NCBI RefSeq assembly: GCF_003255815.1
Contig: NC_037674.1
Location: 1,696,365-1,760,364 of the forward strand
DNA from: Theropithecus gelada
Lineage: Eukaryota > Chordata > Mammalia > Primates > Cercopithecidae
DNA: 64,000 bases
Reading direction: 5' to 3'
The first letter of the stretch is position 1, and each line of letters starts with the position of its first letter. Under the pieces are notes generated by a model. That model was not told where the DNA came from, searched no databases, and saw nothing but the letters and a program-made list of their open reading frames with translations. A program made the translations under genes and the position numbers. Below are positions 35,556 to 49,691 of this stretch, piece after piece.

Positions 35556-35924
35556 TCACCTGTTGCTTACTCTGCTATCGATGGACTGAGATGTTCAGAG
35601 AGGGTGTTCATGCATGTAGCCATCTGGACATAACTTACAGTATATTTTTCTCCAAACTACAGCACAAAGCTGAACTCTACAGACTACAGGAGAGAAATGT
35701 AACTACATAGTATATGAAAACAGGATCTTCTATTGAGCCTTAAGTTTGTTTTTTGTTTTGCTGGGATTTTTGCTGTGGTATAACAGAGAGCACTCTCATT
35801 ATACAAATATCATCATCATTTATAATAGGGAAATGCTTCCTCATGTGAACACTGACGAGCGCCTTTTCTGCTGGCCTTTACCCTTCCATTTGTGAGATCC
35901 TAAAACCAATGAAGGGGCAATGCA

Positions 35925-36145
35925 GGAGTCCAGGACTAACCTGGGCAATATAGTGAGACCCTGGTCTCTATGAAAAATTTTAAAATAAGCCAGGCATGGT
36001 GGTACACACCTGTAGTCCCAGCTACTTAGGGGGCTGAGGTGGCAGAATTGCTTTAGCCTACGAGGCTGAGTCTGCAGTGAGCCATTATTGAGCCACTGCA
36101 CGCCAGTTCGGGCAACAGAGCAAGACCTTGGCTCAAAAAAATAAA
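35925..36145 (+). mobile_element. AluJ-like element, 5' truncated
   Basis: A sense Alu lacking its first ~60 bases: 'gactaacctgggcaatatag' through 'caagaccttggctcaaa'. It lies just beyond the likely GABRA5 polyadenylation site. Confidence 0.85.
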
Positions 36146-36516
36146 GGGGGGTGGGGGGATAATTAAATCTTCCCATATGTAAAGAACCAGGTAGTCACCA
36201 TGCCCACAACAAACACCCACCCTGAAATACACTCAGAGAAGACTCTATCAAGTCGAGGCCCAAGCGACATTGCACCACTGAGAAATTTGTGATGGGCTGT
36301 ACCTGCTTTCACCTGTCTACCCTCACCGTGGTTTAAACAAGTTTTCTCTCCAGGTGCTACTCTACGGAATTAGGTTGGACCAGAGACAAGCCACCAAGTA
36401 AACGTTTTGTTTTGTTCTGCTTCGTTCCCAAGCAATTTCATGATGGGTTCCATTTATGTCACTTTCAGGAAATGAGTCCACCAAAACACGAAATTTTTAA
36501 AAAAGAGTCATATATG

Positions 36517-37498
36517 TCCACAAGATCGGTTCATTTTTTATTTTTTAATGAACATTTAAGATTCATATACAAAAGCTGACAGAGCAGGAAGTCCAGTCAT
36601 GAAATACATACAAGGAAATAAAATGGAAAATAACTCAAGTACAATTTCTCACCACTGAAGCGCTACACGCTGGCTGCAGAGGGAGGTGGTCGGTGTTTCA
36701 GAGACAGTGATCACACGGGCCAAGGGCTGAGAGTGCCGTCAACACACTGTTTGTGGTTTGTTTGAACATCTCCTTTCTTTCCTTGGCTGTTGTTCAGGTA
36801 GTGGGTGGTGTGGGGTGGGGTAAGAAATGTGTCTTTTTCCTCCCAAAAAATTTAAGCAGTTAATTTTTTTCCTCAGGGAAATACTGTATTTGTGTGTCTA
36901 ACATATGATGTGTTTCTGTTATTAATCTGCCTGCATAAATGTTTGCCAACTCTATTTCTTCATGTAAGATCATGCAGCACTTTCCTAATTTCAGAACAGT
37001 AAGAATTATCAGAGGCAATTCATTTTGTACGTAAACGTCCAAGTTTCCTGGTCATGAAAAACGTGCTCTTTATGATCCCTGTTTCTCACAATAGAGTTGG
37101 TCAAGTCATAATCATGGAGAGTTTCCTAAAATATTTATTCGCTGGGAAATTTTGTATGAAATGACATTTGAAGTATAAAAAACATTGTTAGGTAACACTT
37201 GAAGCAGTTAAAAATATACGTATCTTGTTGGTAAACTATCAACGTATGATACTGGGCATCTGAGTGTCGGTCATTGTATCCCGTTTTTCTAGAAAGGTGT
37301 TTGCTTGATTTATCAATGGGACGTCTTGGAAACATCTGAAGTTACATATAGAAACATCAAGGCAATATTATTCGTACATATTATTAAACATGCAAAAATT
37401 TCCTGAAAGATAGTGCTCACATATGGAACGTCCCTGCGAGCAAGCCCTCCCCTTGATACCATTTCGCTGGAAGTCTTGGAGTTTGGGAGTGTGGCCGG
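36517..37498 (-). other. GABRA5: GABRA5 3'UTR (inferred extent)
   Basis: The sequence directly after the GABRA5 stop codon on the minus strand is AT-rich and free of recognisable repeats, unlike the flanking DNA, as expected for a conserved 3'UTR of just under 1 kb. The likely end is set by AATAAA (minus strand) at 36542-36537. Longer forms cannot be excluded. Confidence 0.65.
36537..36542 (-). terminator. GABRA5: Candidate GABRA5 polyadenylation signal AATAAA
   Basis: tttatt on the plus strand reads AATAAA on the minus strand. It is about 960 nt after the stop codon. A second AATAAA (tttatt, 37132-37137) lies nearer the stop and could serve a shorter transcript. Confidence 0.55.
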
Positions 37499-37798
37499 TT
37501 ATTTTGGAGAGGCAGCTCCTTTTATCACCGGCTCCCTATTCAAATACGTGGCCCAGTACACTAAGTTGAAAGTGCCGAACAAGACTGGGAATACGATTCG
37601 GGACATTTTGTCAATTTTGCTGATACTGTTGTAAGTCTTTTTGCTTTCAGGAGTCTTCTCTTCGGAGGGTTTTACTGAGACCGAGGTTGTATTCGACGTC
37701 CCTGCTGGAGTCTGTTCCTTCGGAATGTTTGGGGGGTGAGACATCTTTCCAGCTGTAAAAGCATTTGTTGACTTATTGAGCATGACTTCACGCTTTTT
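37499..37798 (-). CDS. GABRA5: GABRA5 terminal coding exon: M3-M4 loop, M4 and stop
   Basis: This exon codes for the last 99 residues of the alpha-5 subunit of the GABA-A receptor, a chloride channel of mainly hippocampal extrasynaptic and synaptic sites. It starts after a tttgcag acceptor with KKREVMLNKSTNAF, continues through the long cytoplasmic loop (HPPNIPKEQTPAGTSNTTSV, KKTYNSISKIDKMSR), then the fourth membrane helix IVFPVLFGTFNLVYWATYL, and ends ...GAASPK with TAA at 37501-37499. The loop is alpha-5 specific. Compared with human alpha-5 as I remember it, it has Met for Ile in REV(I/M)L, Ala for Thr in AF(T/A)GK and Pro for Ser in EKT(S/P)E. No disruption is seen. An AluY lies 84 bp upstream of its acceptor. 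Confidence 0.97.
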   Translation of the reverse strand, partial: KKREVMLNKSTNAFTAGKMSHPPNIPKEQTPAGTSNTTSVSVKPSEEKTPESKKTYNSISKIDKMSRIVFPVLFGTFNLVYWATYLNREPVIKGAASPK

Positions 37799-37882
37799 CT
37801 GCAAAATATAATAGGAATGTAAGGACGCGCCGCTTACAGGCAATGGTCAGCTCACCTTGGAGTTCTAAAGGTGCACCTTTCA

Positions 37883-38183
37883 TTTTTTTTTTTTTTTTGA
37901 GAGGGAGTCTGGCTCTGTCGCCCAGGCTGGAGTGCAGTGGCCGGATCTCAGCTCACTGCAAGCTCCGCCTCCCGGGTTTACGCCAGTCTCCTGCCTCAGC
38001 CTCCCGAGTAGCTGGGACTACAGGCGCCCGCCACCATGCCCGGCTAGTTTTTTTTTGTATTTTTTAGTAGAGATGGGGTTTCACCGTGTTAGCCAGGATG
38101 GTCTTGATCTCCTGACCTCGTGATTCGCCCGTCTCGGCCTCCCAAAGTGCTGGGATTACAGGCTTGAGCCACCGCGCCCGGCC
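37883..38183 (-). mobile_element. AluY (Old World monkey type) near the GABRA5 last exon
   Basis: Full-length, with a 16-base T run at 37883-37898 and 'ccggatctcagc' and 'ggcttgagccaccgcgc' variants. The target-site duplication aaaggtgcacctttca (37867-37882 and 38184-38199) is perfect, so the insertion is fairly recent. It has the same orientation as GABRA5 transcription, with its A tail facing the exon. Confidence 0.97.
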
Positions 38184-38315
38184 AAAGGTGCACCTTTCAA
38201 AAGAGAGAAACACCTGCTTAGCCTGGGAGAGGGCCCTCTTCCACTGATGTCTCCAGGTAGCCTGCACACAGGGCACACGTGAGAGCTATGATTGCTATGT
38301 AAGTCTGGCAATCTC

Positions 38316-38828
38316 ATTACTGGATATATTCCCAGAGGAATACAGATCATTCTACCATAAAGACACATGCATGAGAATGTTCATTGCAACACTGCTCACA
38401 TAGCAAAGACATGGAATCGACCTAAACACCCATCAATGACAGATTGCATAAAGAAAGTGTGGTACATATACACCATGGAATGGTGCAGCCATAAAAAAAG
38501 AATGATAAAAAGAATGAAATCTTGTCTTTTGCAGGAACATGGATGGAACTGGAGGCCATTATCTTTAGCAAACTAACACAGGAACAGAAAACCAAATACC
38601 ACAAGTGGAAGCTGAATGATAAGAACTCATGAACACAAAGAGGGGAACAACAGACATTGGGGTGGAAGGTGGGAGGAGGAAGAGGAGCAGAAAAAAATAA
38701 CCATTAGATACCAGGCTTAGTACCTGGGTGACAAAATGATCTATATAACAAACTCCTGTGGCTTGATTTTCCTACAACAAACCTGCACATGTACCTCTAA
38801 ACCTAAAATAAAAGTAAAAAAAAAATTA
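38316..38828 (+). mobile_element. 5'-truncated L1 (L1PA/L1PB type) 3' end
   Basis: Plus-strand L1 3' end: 'catagcaaagacatggaatc', 'tgcaggaacatggatgg', 'cctgcacatgtacctc', then an A-rich tail. The flanks share aagtctggca (38301 and 38829) followed by a similar 5 bases, a target-site duplication. It is antisense to GABRA5. Confidence 0.9.
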
Positions 38829-39049
38829 AAGTCTGGCATTTCTCAAGATCTTGGCATAAACGGAATTAGGACTTCCCCCCTGCAAAGGCAGCCATCACTT
38901 CTTTACCTTCAAGTGCACCAGCGGGAGGGAATAAGGTGTGTGGATATAAGGGAAGCCCTAAGATGTGGCCTGCGGGGAAGGAGGAAAGGACGCAATTAAA
39001 CCTCATGGTACAGAATGCACTCTTGTGGCAAGGTGCCTTCCACCCAGCA

Positions 39050-39240
39050 CAAGACTTTTGAGACCCGCCCATTTGCTGTGTCTATCAGTCATCCTCTCCT
39101 TTTCATGGCTGAGTGATGTATCTTTGCACGAATGTGCCACCGTTTGCTTACTCTCCAATCGATGGACACCTGGACTGTTTCTAATCTTAACTCTTACGGA
39201 TTAAGCAGTTATGAACATTCTTGTATACGTTTTTTGTGAA
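39050..39240 (-). mobile_element. Old L1 fragment
   Basis: 'ttttcatggctgagtgatg' and 'gatggacacctggactg' match the reverse complement of the carboxy-terminal/3' region of old L1. Followed by a T run at 39243-39258. Confidence 0.65.
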
Positions 39241-39389
39241 GATTTTTTTTTTTTTTTTGGATATAAAATTCTAAACAGGTAAGTTACATTATGGTGGAAG
39301 AAATAAAAATAGTGGATATGTTTGGAGAGGTGGGGTCAAGCCGTGCCTGGGAAGAGGCATGGTGAGTTTTCTGGAGGCTGGAGATGTCC

Positions 39390-39668
39390 TCTACTGTGGC
39401 AGGGATTCGAGTTACACACAATGTACATATTTGGCCACATGCAACAAAGGTGCCGTTAATACTTGAGCATTTCACGCTACAAATTTTGCTTCAAAGGAAT
39501 AAAACAGTAAGCTAGTATTGGACTGTAGTTATAATGACATGCATGCTGACATATGGAGTGGGAAATGCATTGCCACCTGAAATTTATTTTGAAATGTAGC
39601 AAAAAAATCACAGATTGAGGATGGGTATATTGGTGGACAGACAGAGGGAGAGGTGACAGGTGGTGAGG
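39390..39668 (+). repeat. Local duplication, copy B (old L1 3'-end sequence)
   Basis: The partner of 35276-35555. Here the ancient L1 3' end continues further, to 'tgcacaataaaatgtt' near 39760, so this copy keeps more of the original element. It lies in the last GABRA5 intron. Confidence 0.9.
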
Positions 39669-42585
39669 ACACAGCCACAGGTAATGTTAACAGCAGACGG
39701 TTTCACTGTAAACCTCTTTAAACATTGCTGTATGTTTAAAAATGTGCACAATAAAATGTTAGACAACCTGTGTTCCACTACTAAAGTAATACAGTCTCAT
39801 TAATTAAAACTTGAAAAACACAAGAGAGTAAAGAAAATAAATCAACCGTTAAGAATAAAGAAAAGATAAAAAGCAGAAAGGCCAAGCATAGAGCACGAGT
39901 CAGGGGAAACAGGTGAAACAGGTGAACCAAAACCAGGCCAGGGGCAGGGGCATGAGGACCTCCTGGGGAAACCGTGCGGGAGCCTGAGGGAGGCGGGCCA
40001 CACCTCAGAAATGCGATGGCAGTTTTGCCCGCCCCGCCTTCCCCACCGTCACGTGAGCGCTCATGCAGATCCACCAGAAGAAACCCATACATGTGAGTTA
40101 CTGCTTAGAATGGTTCTAGCTCTGGGTGGAACCAAGTGAAGGGCAAGCCCTTTAGAAGATACCGCTCTGTCCTGAGGGTGCGCGTTTTTACTGGGAAGGA
40201 ATGTGCAGTGGGGTAGGGGCAGGTGGCAGGGAACACCCGCCTGGGACTCAGCACAGTCACAGCGCTGGTGGTGGAGATGTACGCGCGCCCCGGAATCCGC
40301 CTGTCCGGAAGGACGTGCTCCCCAGCTGCAGGCAGTGTGGCCGGGTATCAGCTCTTCTGGTAGCCTGAGTTGCAGAGGGCGGTCTGGCCAGACTCATGCC
40401 CTTCCTGGGGAAACCAGACACATCTGTTGGGCAGCGAGGCAGGAGTCTAAAGCCCTGGCCACATCCCTGACACGGGGCACCTCCACTGGCCACCTGCTCC
40501 ACACGCCCCAGCGGGTGAGCCTGGGCTTTGCTAGGCCTGCGTCACGGTTTGATTTCTTCCTCTCCGAATCTCACTGCCCCCTGTTTCCTTTCCCAAACCT
40601 TCCCTCCTAAAAACTGCCACACCCCAAACGCTGACCCAGTGTTTGCTTCTGGAGATCCCAACTTGGAACAATGGTGAACACAGTCTATTTTTTAAAAGTC
40701 CTCTCTACTTCCAGGGAACAGTTTACTCGGGTAGGCTGACACCAGGCTGTGGAATTCACGCTCGCGGCCGGAGTCTGACCGCGGGGTGTGCTGCCTGCAC
40801 ATGCTCCATGCCTTCCAGCGCACAGACCCTTCCTGGCGGCACCGGTGGAACCCCTAGCGTCACTGCCTTCCCGGGAACGGGAGAGTCTTGACATTCCACA
40901 AGCCAGTCTGAGGCATGCTGCTTATTCTAGAAGACCCTCACTCTCGTCGAATGAGACAATGCAGGTCACCTTCATCCTCTCTCTTCCCTCCAACCCTCCA
41001 TTCAGAATTCAGATCTACGGCGATTAGACTAGCCAGTGATGGCGACACCCAACACCACCACCCAACCACATGCGTGCTCTCTCCGTTCACCGGGGGTTCA
41101 TGTTCCTCCTGGACTCACAGGCATGAGCCCGACAACCTTGGTGACTGTCAGGGACCTCTGGCTGCTCCCTGACTTCATACCAGGCTCCAGCCCACTATCC
41201 TTCATGCACCGTCTATGTCCCAGGCAGGTGACACACACGCACCTTCCAGCAACACAGTGCGGAGTGTTGGGAAGCCCCATCTCCCCGAACTCCATTCTCA
41301 TTCCTCCCCGCACAGCACCTTCTCTGGCCCCCTGGTCTGCAGGAACAAGTTCAAACGTGTCGGCCAAGAACTTCCATCATCTGAGAACAGCCTGCTCCCC
41401 GCTCCCCAGTCCCTATCACCCAGTGCGGTCAGATCACTCCTGTCCCTCCTCCCAGCCCTCAAAGCACACCCACGCCCGAGGCCCTTCCTCCAGCTTCTCC
41501 TTTCCTCCCTCCATGAGAGCACCCACAAGGGGTCCTGCCAGGCCTTCCCGCAGCCAGGGAGCTAGGCTTGGAAGTGCAGCTTCTATGCTGCAACTCCAGC
41601 AGGGGAGGGACTCCTGGCACGTGGAAATAGTGAAGGCACAAGGGCAAGGTCAGGCCAGAACTCCTGACAGCAGAGTCCAACCCTCAGAGCAAGCCCAGGG
41701 CCGTGGATGGGATGGAAGCCGTTCTCCCGGTGGAACCAGGGCCTCCTGCTCTGCTGTAACTGGCTTGTGGTCCCTGGCTGGGAGGTCGGGACTTACACTT
41801 CGAGGCCTCTCTAATGCCTTCCCAGACTCCCTTCATGCTGATTTTCCAAAGGACAGATTAAGTTTTACTTTCAGGTCACCCCGATGGCTCTGACCTGTTC
41901 TCTCCTTACAGAGATGTGTGTGTTTGTTTTCTGTGTGGTGAAATCAGCAGTTCACCATATGTTGCTTTATTTACTGTCCATGAATGCTATTCTTATCTCC
42001 CCAAGGAAACAATGCAGCTTGGAATCTTGGTAAATCTTTTTTCTTCAAATGTTCTTAAGATTTGGGCATAAATCACCCTTTAAATACTTGATGGTTCTTT
42101 GCTTTGAACAGAGTAATGCTTTCACAACAATTTATGTGCCTGGTAAAAGGGGGTCAAATCATGGACTCAGCGGGGCTTGGGTGTGCTTTGCTGATGAACT
42201 CCTTGCATTACGTTGGCGCCCCCTTCTCGACCTGACAGCCACCTGAAGAGGACAGCCTGCATGGTGAAGGCGGATAAAACGAGCAGAAGAACAGATTCCA
42301 CAATTAAAACCAGACGTGTCATCCCTTAAGAGACAGGAGTTACTTCTGCCAAAATAACAGGCTTGAATATAAACAGGCCCAAGCCATTCACATCCTGTCG
42401 CCTTTTGCTAGAGTGAAATTGGACTTGTTGTCAGTAAGACTTGGTGAGGGCCTTGAGTATAAGGGAAGGAGCATTTGGGAGCTGCCGGGTAGGAAAGAGC
42501 AGCACCTTGTCTTATGTTTGGATAGAATCGGGCACACTGTCTCTGTCAAGGGGACCTGGAAGAAGGGCGGAGAAACAGTCAGTAC

Positions 42586-42797
42586 CTTGATCTTAGCTGC
42601 TTCCAAGGCTTTTTTGCCATCCCAGGCCCAGCCTCTCTTGGTAAAGTAATTGACCGTGGCAAACTCTATCAGCGCCGAGAAGACGAAGGCATAGCACACG
42701 GCTATGAACCAGTCCATGGCGGTGGCGTAGGCCACTTTGGGCAGAGAGTTCCGGGCGCTGATGCTGAGGGTCGTCATGGTCAGCACCGTGGTGACCC
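42586..42797 (-). CDS. GABRA5: GABRA5 exon: end of M2, M3 and start of the cytoplasmic loop
   Basis: This 212-bp exon codes for most of the pore-lining helix and the third membrane helix of the alpha-5 subunit. The two first bases complete a Gly codon, then VTTVLTMTTLSISARNSLPK (M2 and M2-M3 linker), AYATAMDWFIAVCYAFVFSA (M3), LIEFATVNYFTKRGWAWDGK and KALEAAKIK. M2 shows the TTVLTMTTLS pattern of GABA-A chloride pores. The KKALEAAKIK end is typical of alpha-5 and separates it from alpha-1, -2 and -3. The acceptor is ccccgcag and the donor GTACTG. It ends on a codon boundary, in phase with the terminal exon. Its 5' neighbour exon splits M2. Confidence 0.98.
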
Positions 42798-42910
42798 CTG
42801 CGGGGGTCAGGCGGGGCAGAGTGGAAAACGGAAACAGGGTTCAGTGCCGGCACCCAGGACCCCAGTACAACATGCCCAAAATGATAGACACAAAGGGGAC
42901 CAGTGATTTT

Positions 42911-43161
42911 TTTTTTTATTTTTTTGAGACAGAGTCTTGCCCAGGCTGGAGTGCAGTGACGTGATCTCGGCTCACTGCAAGCTCTGCCTCCGGGGTTCAA
43001 GCAATTCGCATGCCTCAGCTGCCTGAGTAGCTGGGATTACAGGCAGGCATCCCCACACCTGGCTAATTTTTGTATTTTTAGTAGAGACGGGGTTTCGCCA
43101 TGTTGGCCAGGCTGGTCTCGAATTCCTGGCCTCATGCAATCCGCCCGCCTCGGCCTCCCAA
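42911..43161 (-). mobile_element. AluS-like element, 5' truncated
   Basis: An antisense Alu that stops at 'cggcctcccaa', missing about 30 bases of its 5' end. The flanks share ggac(c/t)(a/g)gtgatttt (42897 and 43163), so the truncation happened at insertion. It lies 114 bp upstream of the acceptor of the 212-bp exon in the transcript. Confidence 0.92.
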
Positions 43162-44004
43162 GGGACTGGTGATTTTAATCCCAGCCTGCGCTTTCCTCTA
43201 CTGTTTTGCTAACACCTAACAGATTCACAGCACTTAGATAGACAACTGCTGACGCTCTGTGTCTTGACTGTCCCTTCCCTTTAGAATATGAACTGAGGAG
43301 GGCAGGGATTGTGGTCTGATTTTGGCTCCCACTGCCATGAACAAAGCCAGGCAAACAGCCAGTGCTCCACAAAGACACGTAGAGCGAGTGATGTGTTTCT
43401 GTAGCACGAAGGCAAGATCCAAGGCAGAATGACAGTCACATTCACACCGCAGCCAGCAGGTGCCTCCCAGTGATTTACTATGTACCCGGAAGCAGACGGC
43501 TCCCTGCAAACAGGGAAGACAGACCTCCACCTGACTGCAGACTTGTCAGAGCCAGACAGTAACAGAAGCGCCATATCTGAATCTGGGTCTGGGCATGTCA
43601 GTCCCTCAAAGAGGGAACAGTGTCCCCTGGAGGCTGCTGTGCCTGGAGCCTGTGGCCACTAGGAAAACTCTGCAGTGACCACCCAGCCAGGCTGGATCCC
43701 CGGAAGAGGACGTTCCTTAGGACTGGCAGACTATGCACCAGCTACTGGGTCCGCTGAGAGTCAGACTCTGGTCTAAGCTGCATTCTGGATGGGTGTCAGT
43801 ATCCTTGTTTGGCAGGTTGGGGAGCCTGAAGATTTGGAAGTAGTTAGCAAGGTGCCCAAGCTTGCCAGCAAGGAGATGAGACTGCCCACACTGGGAGCCA
43901 GGCCTGTGGACTCTCGCGGTTCACAAAGCTTCCACCTGCTAGCCCTGCCTTCTGCAGAAGCATGCGCCTGTGTGGGCAATGGGGGTGTAACACGCCTGCT
44001 AAAA

Positions 44005-44418
44005 ACTGTGGGCCTGCAAAATTCATATGTTGAAGTCCTAACCTCCAGTACTCTAGATTATGGCCTTATGTGGAGATGCAGTATTTAAAGAAGTAATTAA
44101 GTTAAAATGAGGTCACTGGGGTGGACCCTCATCTGCTATGACTGACGCCCTTATAAAATGGGGAACCTTGGAGACAGACATGCACACAGGCAGCATGCCG
44201 TGGGAGGGCTGGAGTGATGCTGCCATGAGCTAAAGAGCTACCAGAGGCCAAGAGACAGGCCGGGAACAGATCCTTCCTTTGCAGGCCCCAGGAGGAGCCA
44301 GCCCTGCCAACGCCCTGATCCCAGCCTTCCAGCCTCCAGAAGTGTGAGCTGATACATTTCTGCTGTTTAAGCCCCCAGTGTGTGGGACTTGGTTACGGCA
44401 GTCCCAGGAGACCAGCAC
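44005..44418 (+). mobile_element. MLT1-type LTR (ERVL-MaLR)
   Basis: 'aaattcatatgttgaagtcc', 'gacgcccttataaaatggg' and 'agcctccagaagtgtgagc' are in the order of an MLT1 LTR. No internal retroviral sequence remains. Confidence 0.8.
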
Positions 44419-45383
44419 AGCACCAAGGACACGTAGTATGCCTGGGGTTTCATTCAACGCCATCCTTCACAGCAATGCAAGTGCACAGTGAACGTCATTC
44501 CCTGCATGAAATCAACACTGCCAAAGGAATCAATAGAGATCTTTGATTTTTTTTAGAAATCCAGTTAATCACTGTGTTGAGGGGGAAGAGCTCTACGCAG
44601 GATCTTAAACAAGCCTCTTGAGTCTTCTTCTTGGGCCTTTAATATCTTAACATGCATCTCCCTCCACTCCCTGCCAAAAAACCCCGACAGTAACAGGCAA
44701 TCCCCTGCCCGCTTTCTTTCTGCCTACCAACTAAATTTCCCCTAAAGAGTTCATGAGGCACATTAACTTGGGGAGCACGGCCTGGTCACCAGCCAACCTC
44801 CACACCCTCCTGAAACAATCCTGACGCTCGCTCAGGCTTGGCAAGTGAAGCTGGACTCTTGGCTGGAGGCAGAGTACTGCGGAGACGGGAGCACCCCTGT
44901 GCCCCTCACTCCTGAACTCTCTGAGCTCTTGGTCAGCCTACACTCTGGGGGAGCATTAAGATAAAACGCATGCTAACGTTTTCCTGCTTTGGAAAGGAAA
45001 CTGCAATAGCAAATGCTGATGTGTGAATCGTACTTTACAGTTTACAGGGATGTGAGCATCTAGGATCACAACTGACTGGCAAAAGTGCCTTTCGTATCTT
45101 GTTGAATCTGAAGAAGCTGAGCTTCGAGGTAATTAAGACTCAGACGATCAACTGTGTCTGCTGAGCCGCGGTACCTCCTGAGTTAGAGTTCTCCCAATTT
45201 AGTTGATGTCTTAGGGACGTAAAATGATGCTGCTGTAGGTTCTCATCAGGTATACAGATTTAATTTATTCCTATTGCATCTCTTTGATTGTTATTTGGTG
45301 ATTAATTTTAAAGTGGCATGCACATTTCAAAGAAAACTGCCTGATAACTTACAAAGTCATACTTGATGAGAACCAAAAATACT

Positions 45384-45612
45384 ACAGACTGAGTATCCCT
45401 ATTTCAAAAATCCGAAACCTGAAATGCTACAAAATCCAAAACTTTTTGGGCACCGACATAACGCTCAAAGACAATGCTCCGTGGAGCTCATTTCAGATTT
45501 TCAGATTAGAGATACTCAACTGGTATCATGCAGTTCTTCCAAAATTTAAAAAAAACTGACATCCAAAATACTTTCGGTTCCAAGCATTTGGGATAAGGGA
45601 CGCTCAACCTGC
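45384..45612. mobile_element. Tigger-family DNA transposon remnant (MER2-like)
   Basis: 'gactgagtatccctatttc' at one end and 'gggataagggacgctcaac' at the other are imperfect inverted repeats of each other, and the element between them reads 'aaaatccgaaacctgaaatg'. This is the terminal-repeat pattern of Tigger/MER2 elements. It has no transposase frame. Confidence 0.7.
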
Positions 45613-45782
45613 ATAGCAAAATCTCACATAAAACAGATACATGCTGGCAAGGTCAAACCACGCAAAAAGGCTTTTCAGCAAGGAAATAACTATAAATAGA
45701 CCATGTGATATTCCTTAAATCCTTCTTTGGAGAGAAATCCTAAACCCTAATCCTTAACATTAAATTCTTAATGAATTGGTCA

Positions 45783-48962
<3,180 letters not shown>

Positions 48963-49059
48963 TCAGCTTCTTCCCATGTCTAAAGGCCTGGGTGCCAGGC
49001 TGCTGTCTGGCACTTCCTGGTACGTGGTGCTTCTCTGCAGAGCGCACGATGGTGCAGCA

Positions 49060-49250
49060 GGTGAGAATGTGGGCTCTGAGACCAGACTACCTGGGTCCCT
49101 CCAGCTCTGTGACTTTGTCAGGTCACTTACTCTCTGTGCCTCAGTGCCTTCATCATAGAATGGGATTAAAACAGCAACCATGTCTGAGGGCCCTGGCTAT
49201 GACTGCATGACCTACATCAAGATTTACAAGCACGGAGTGCCTGAAGCAGC
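49060..49250 (+). mobile_element. MIR SINE
   Basis: 'gagaccagactacctggg', 'tgtgactttgtcaggtcac' and 'ctctgtgcctcagtgcc' follow the MIR order. Confidence 0.8.
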
Positions 49251-49691
49251 ACCCGGCCGCATTCCCTACTCCAAGCCTTCCACTCTCCAGCAGGCACCTG
49301 CTGTCCGTGCCATCCTGGGTGTGAAGGTGCTGTGGCAAGCAGGACCTGCACCCCTGGTGTCACACCTGTGAATATGGTACCTTACTTGGCAAAAGACACT
49401 ATGCACATGGAATTCAGGTTCTGGACCTCAATATCAGAAGATTATATATGATTTTCCCAGAGGGTGCAATCTAATCACTTGCCCCCTTAAAAACAGAGAA
49501 CTTCCCTAATCAGAGAGATTAGAAGCATGACAAAAGGGCTCCACTCACCACTGCTGGCTTGAGGATGGCGTAAGGGGGGCCATAAGCCAAGGAGAGTGGG
49601 CAGCCTCTAGAAGATGTGACTAGGCTGGAATATATGAATCTGGAAGCTTGCAAAGGAGCCCAAAGCTTAGGGCAGTTCTGACAATCAGGGA

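Larger units (their letters stand above)
14458..36516. other. GABRG3-GABRA5 intergenic interval (about 22 kb)
   Basis: No coding exon of either gene was found between the GABRG3 start codon and the likely GABRA5 polyadenylation site. From low to high coordinate it holds the rest of the CpG island, Alu fragments, a second GC-rich island (17.35-17.88 kb), L1 pieces, a TVP23B processed pseudogene, long stretches of old L1 in both orientations (17.9-32.5 kb), a solo LTR (34.15-34.65 kb) and one copy of a local duplication (35.28-35.56 kb). Mostly unique sequence with nothing I recognise covers about 15150-15640, 16810-17340, 20720-21930 (part L1-like) and 32570-34140. Confidence 0.85.
37799..42585 (-). 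other. GABRA5: GABRA5 last intron (4.8 kb)
   Basis: The donor is GTACTG (42585-42580) and the acceptor tttgcag. It contains a young Alu (37883-38183), a 5'-truncated L1 (38316-38828), an old L1 piece (39050-39240), copy B of the local duplication, and about 2.5 kb of GC-richer unique DNA (39.8-42.5 kb). That stretch holds a 285-codon open frame on the plus strand at 41036-41893, whose Ser/Pro-rich product resembles no family I know. The donor is a weak match to the consensus after +3. Confidence 0.9.

Noticed and set aside
45360..45640. Possible structured non-coding RNA suggested by the inverted termini
   Set aside because: The termini and body fit a Tigger/MER2-type DNA transposon better.
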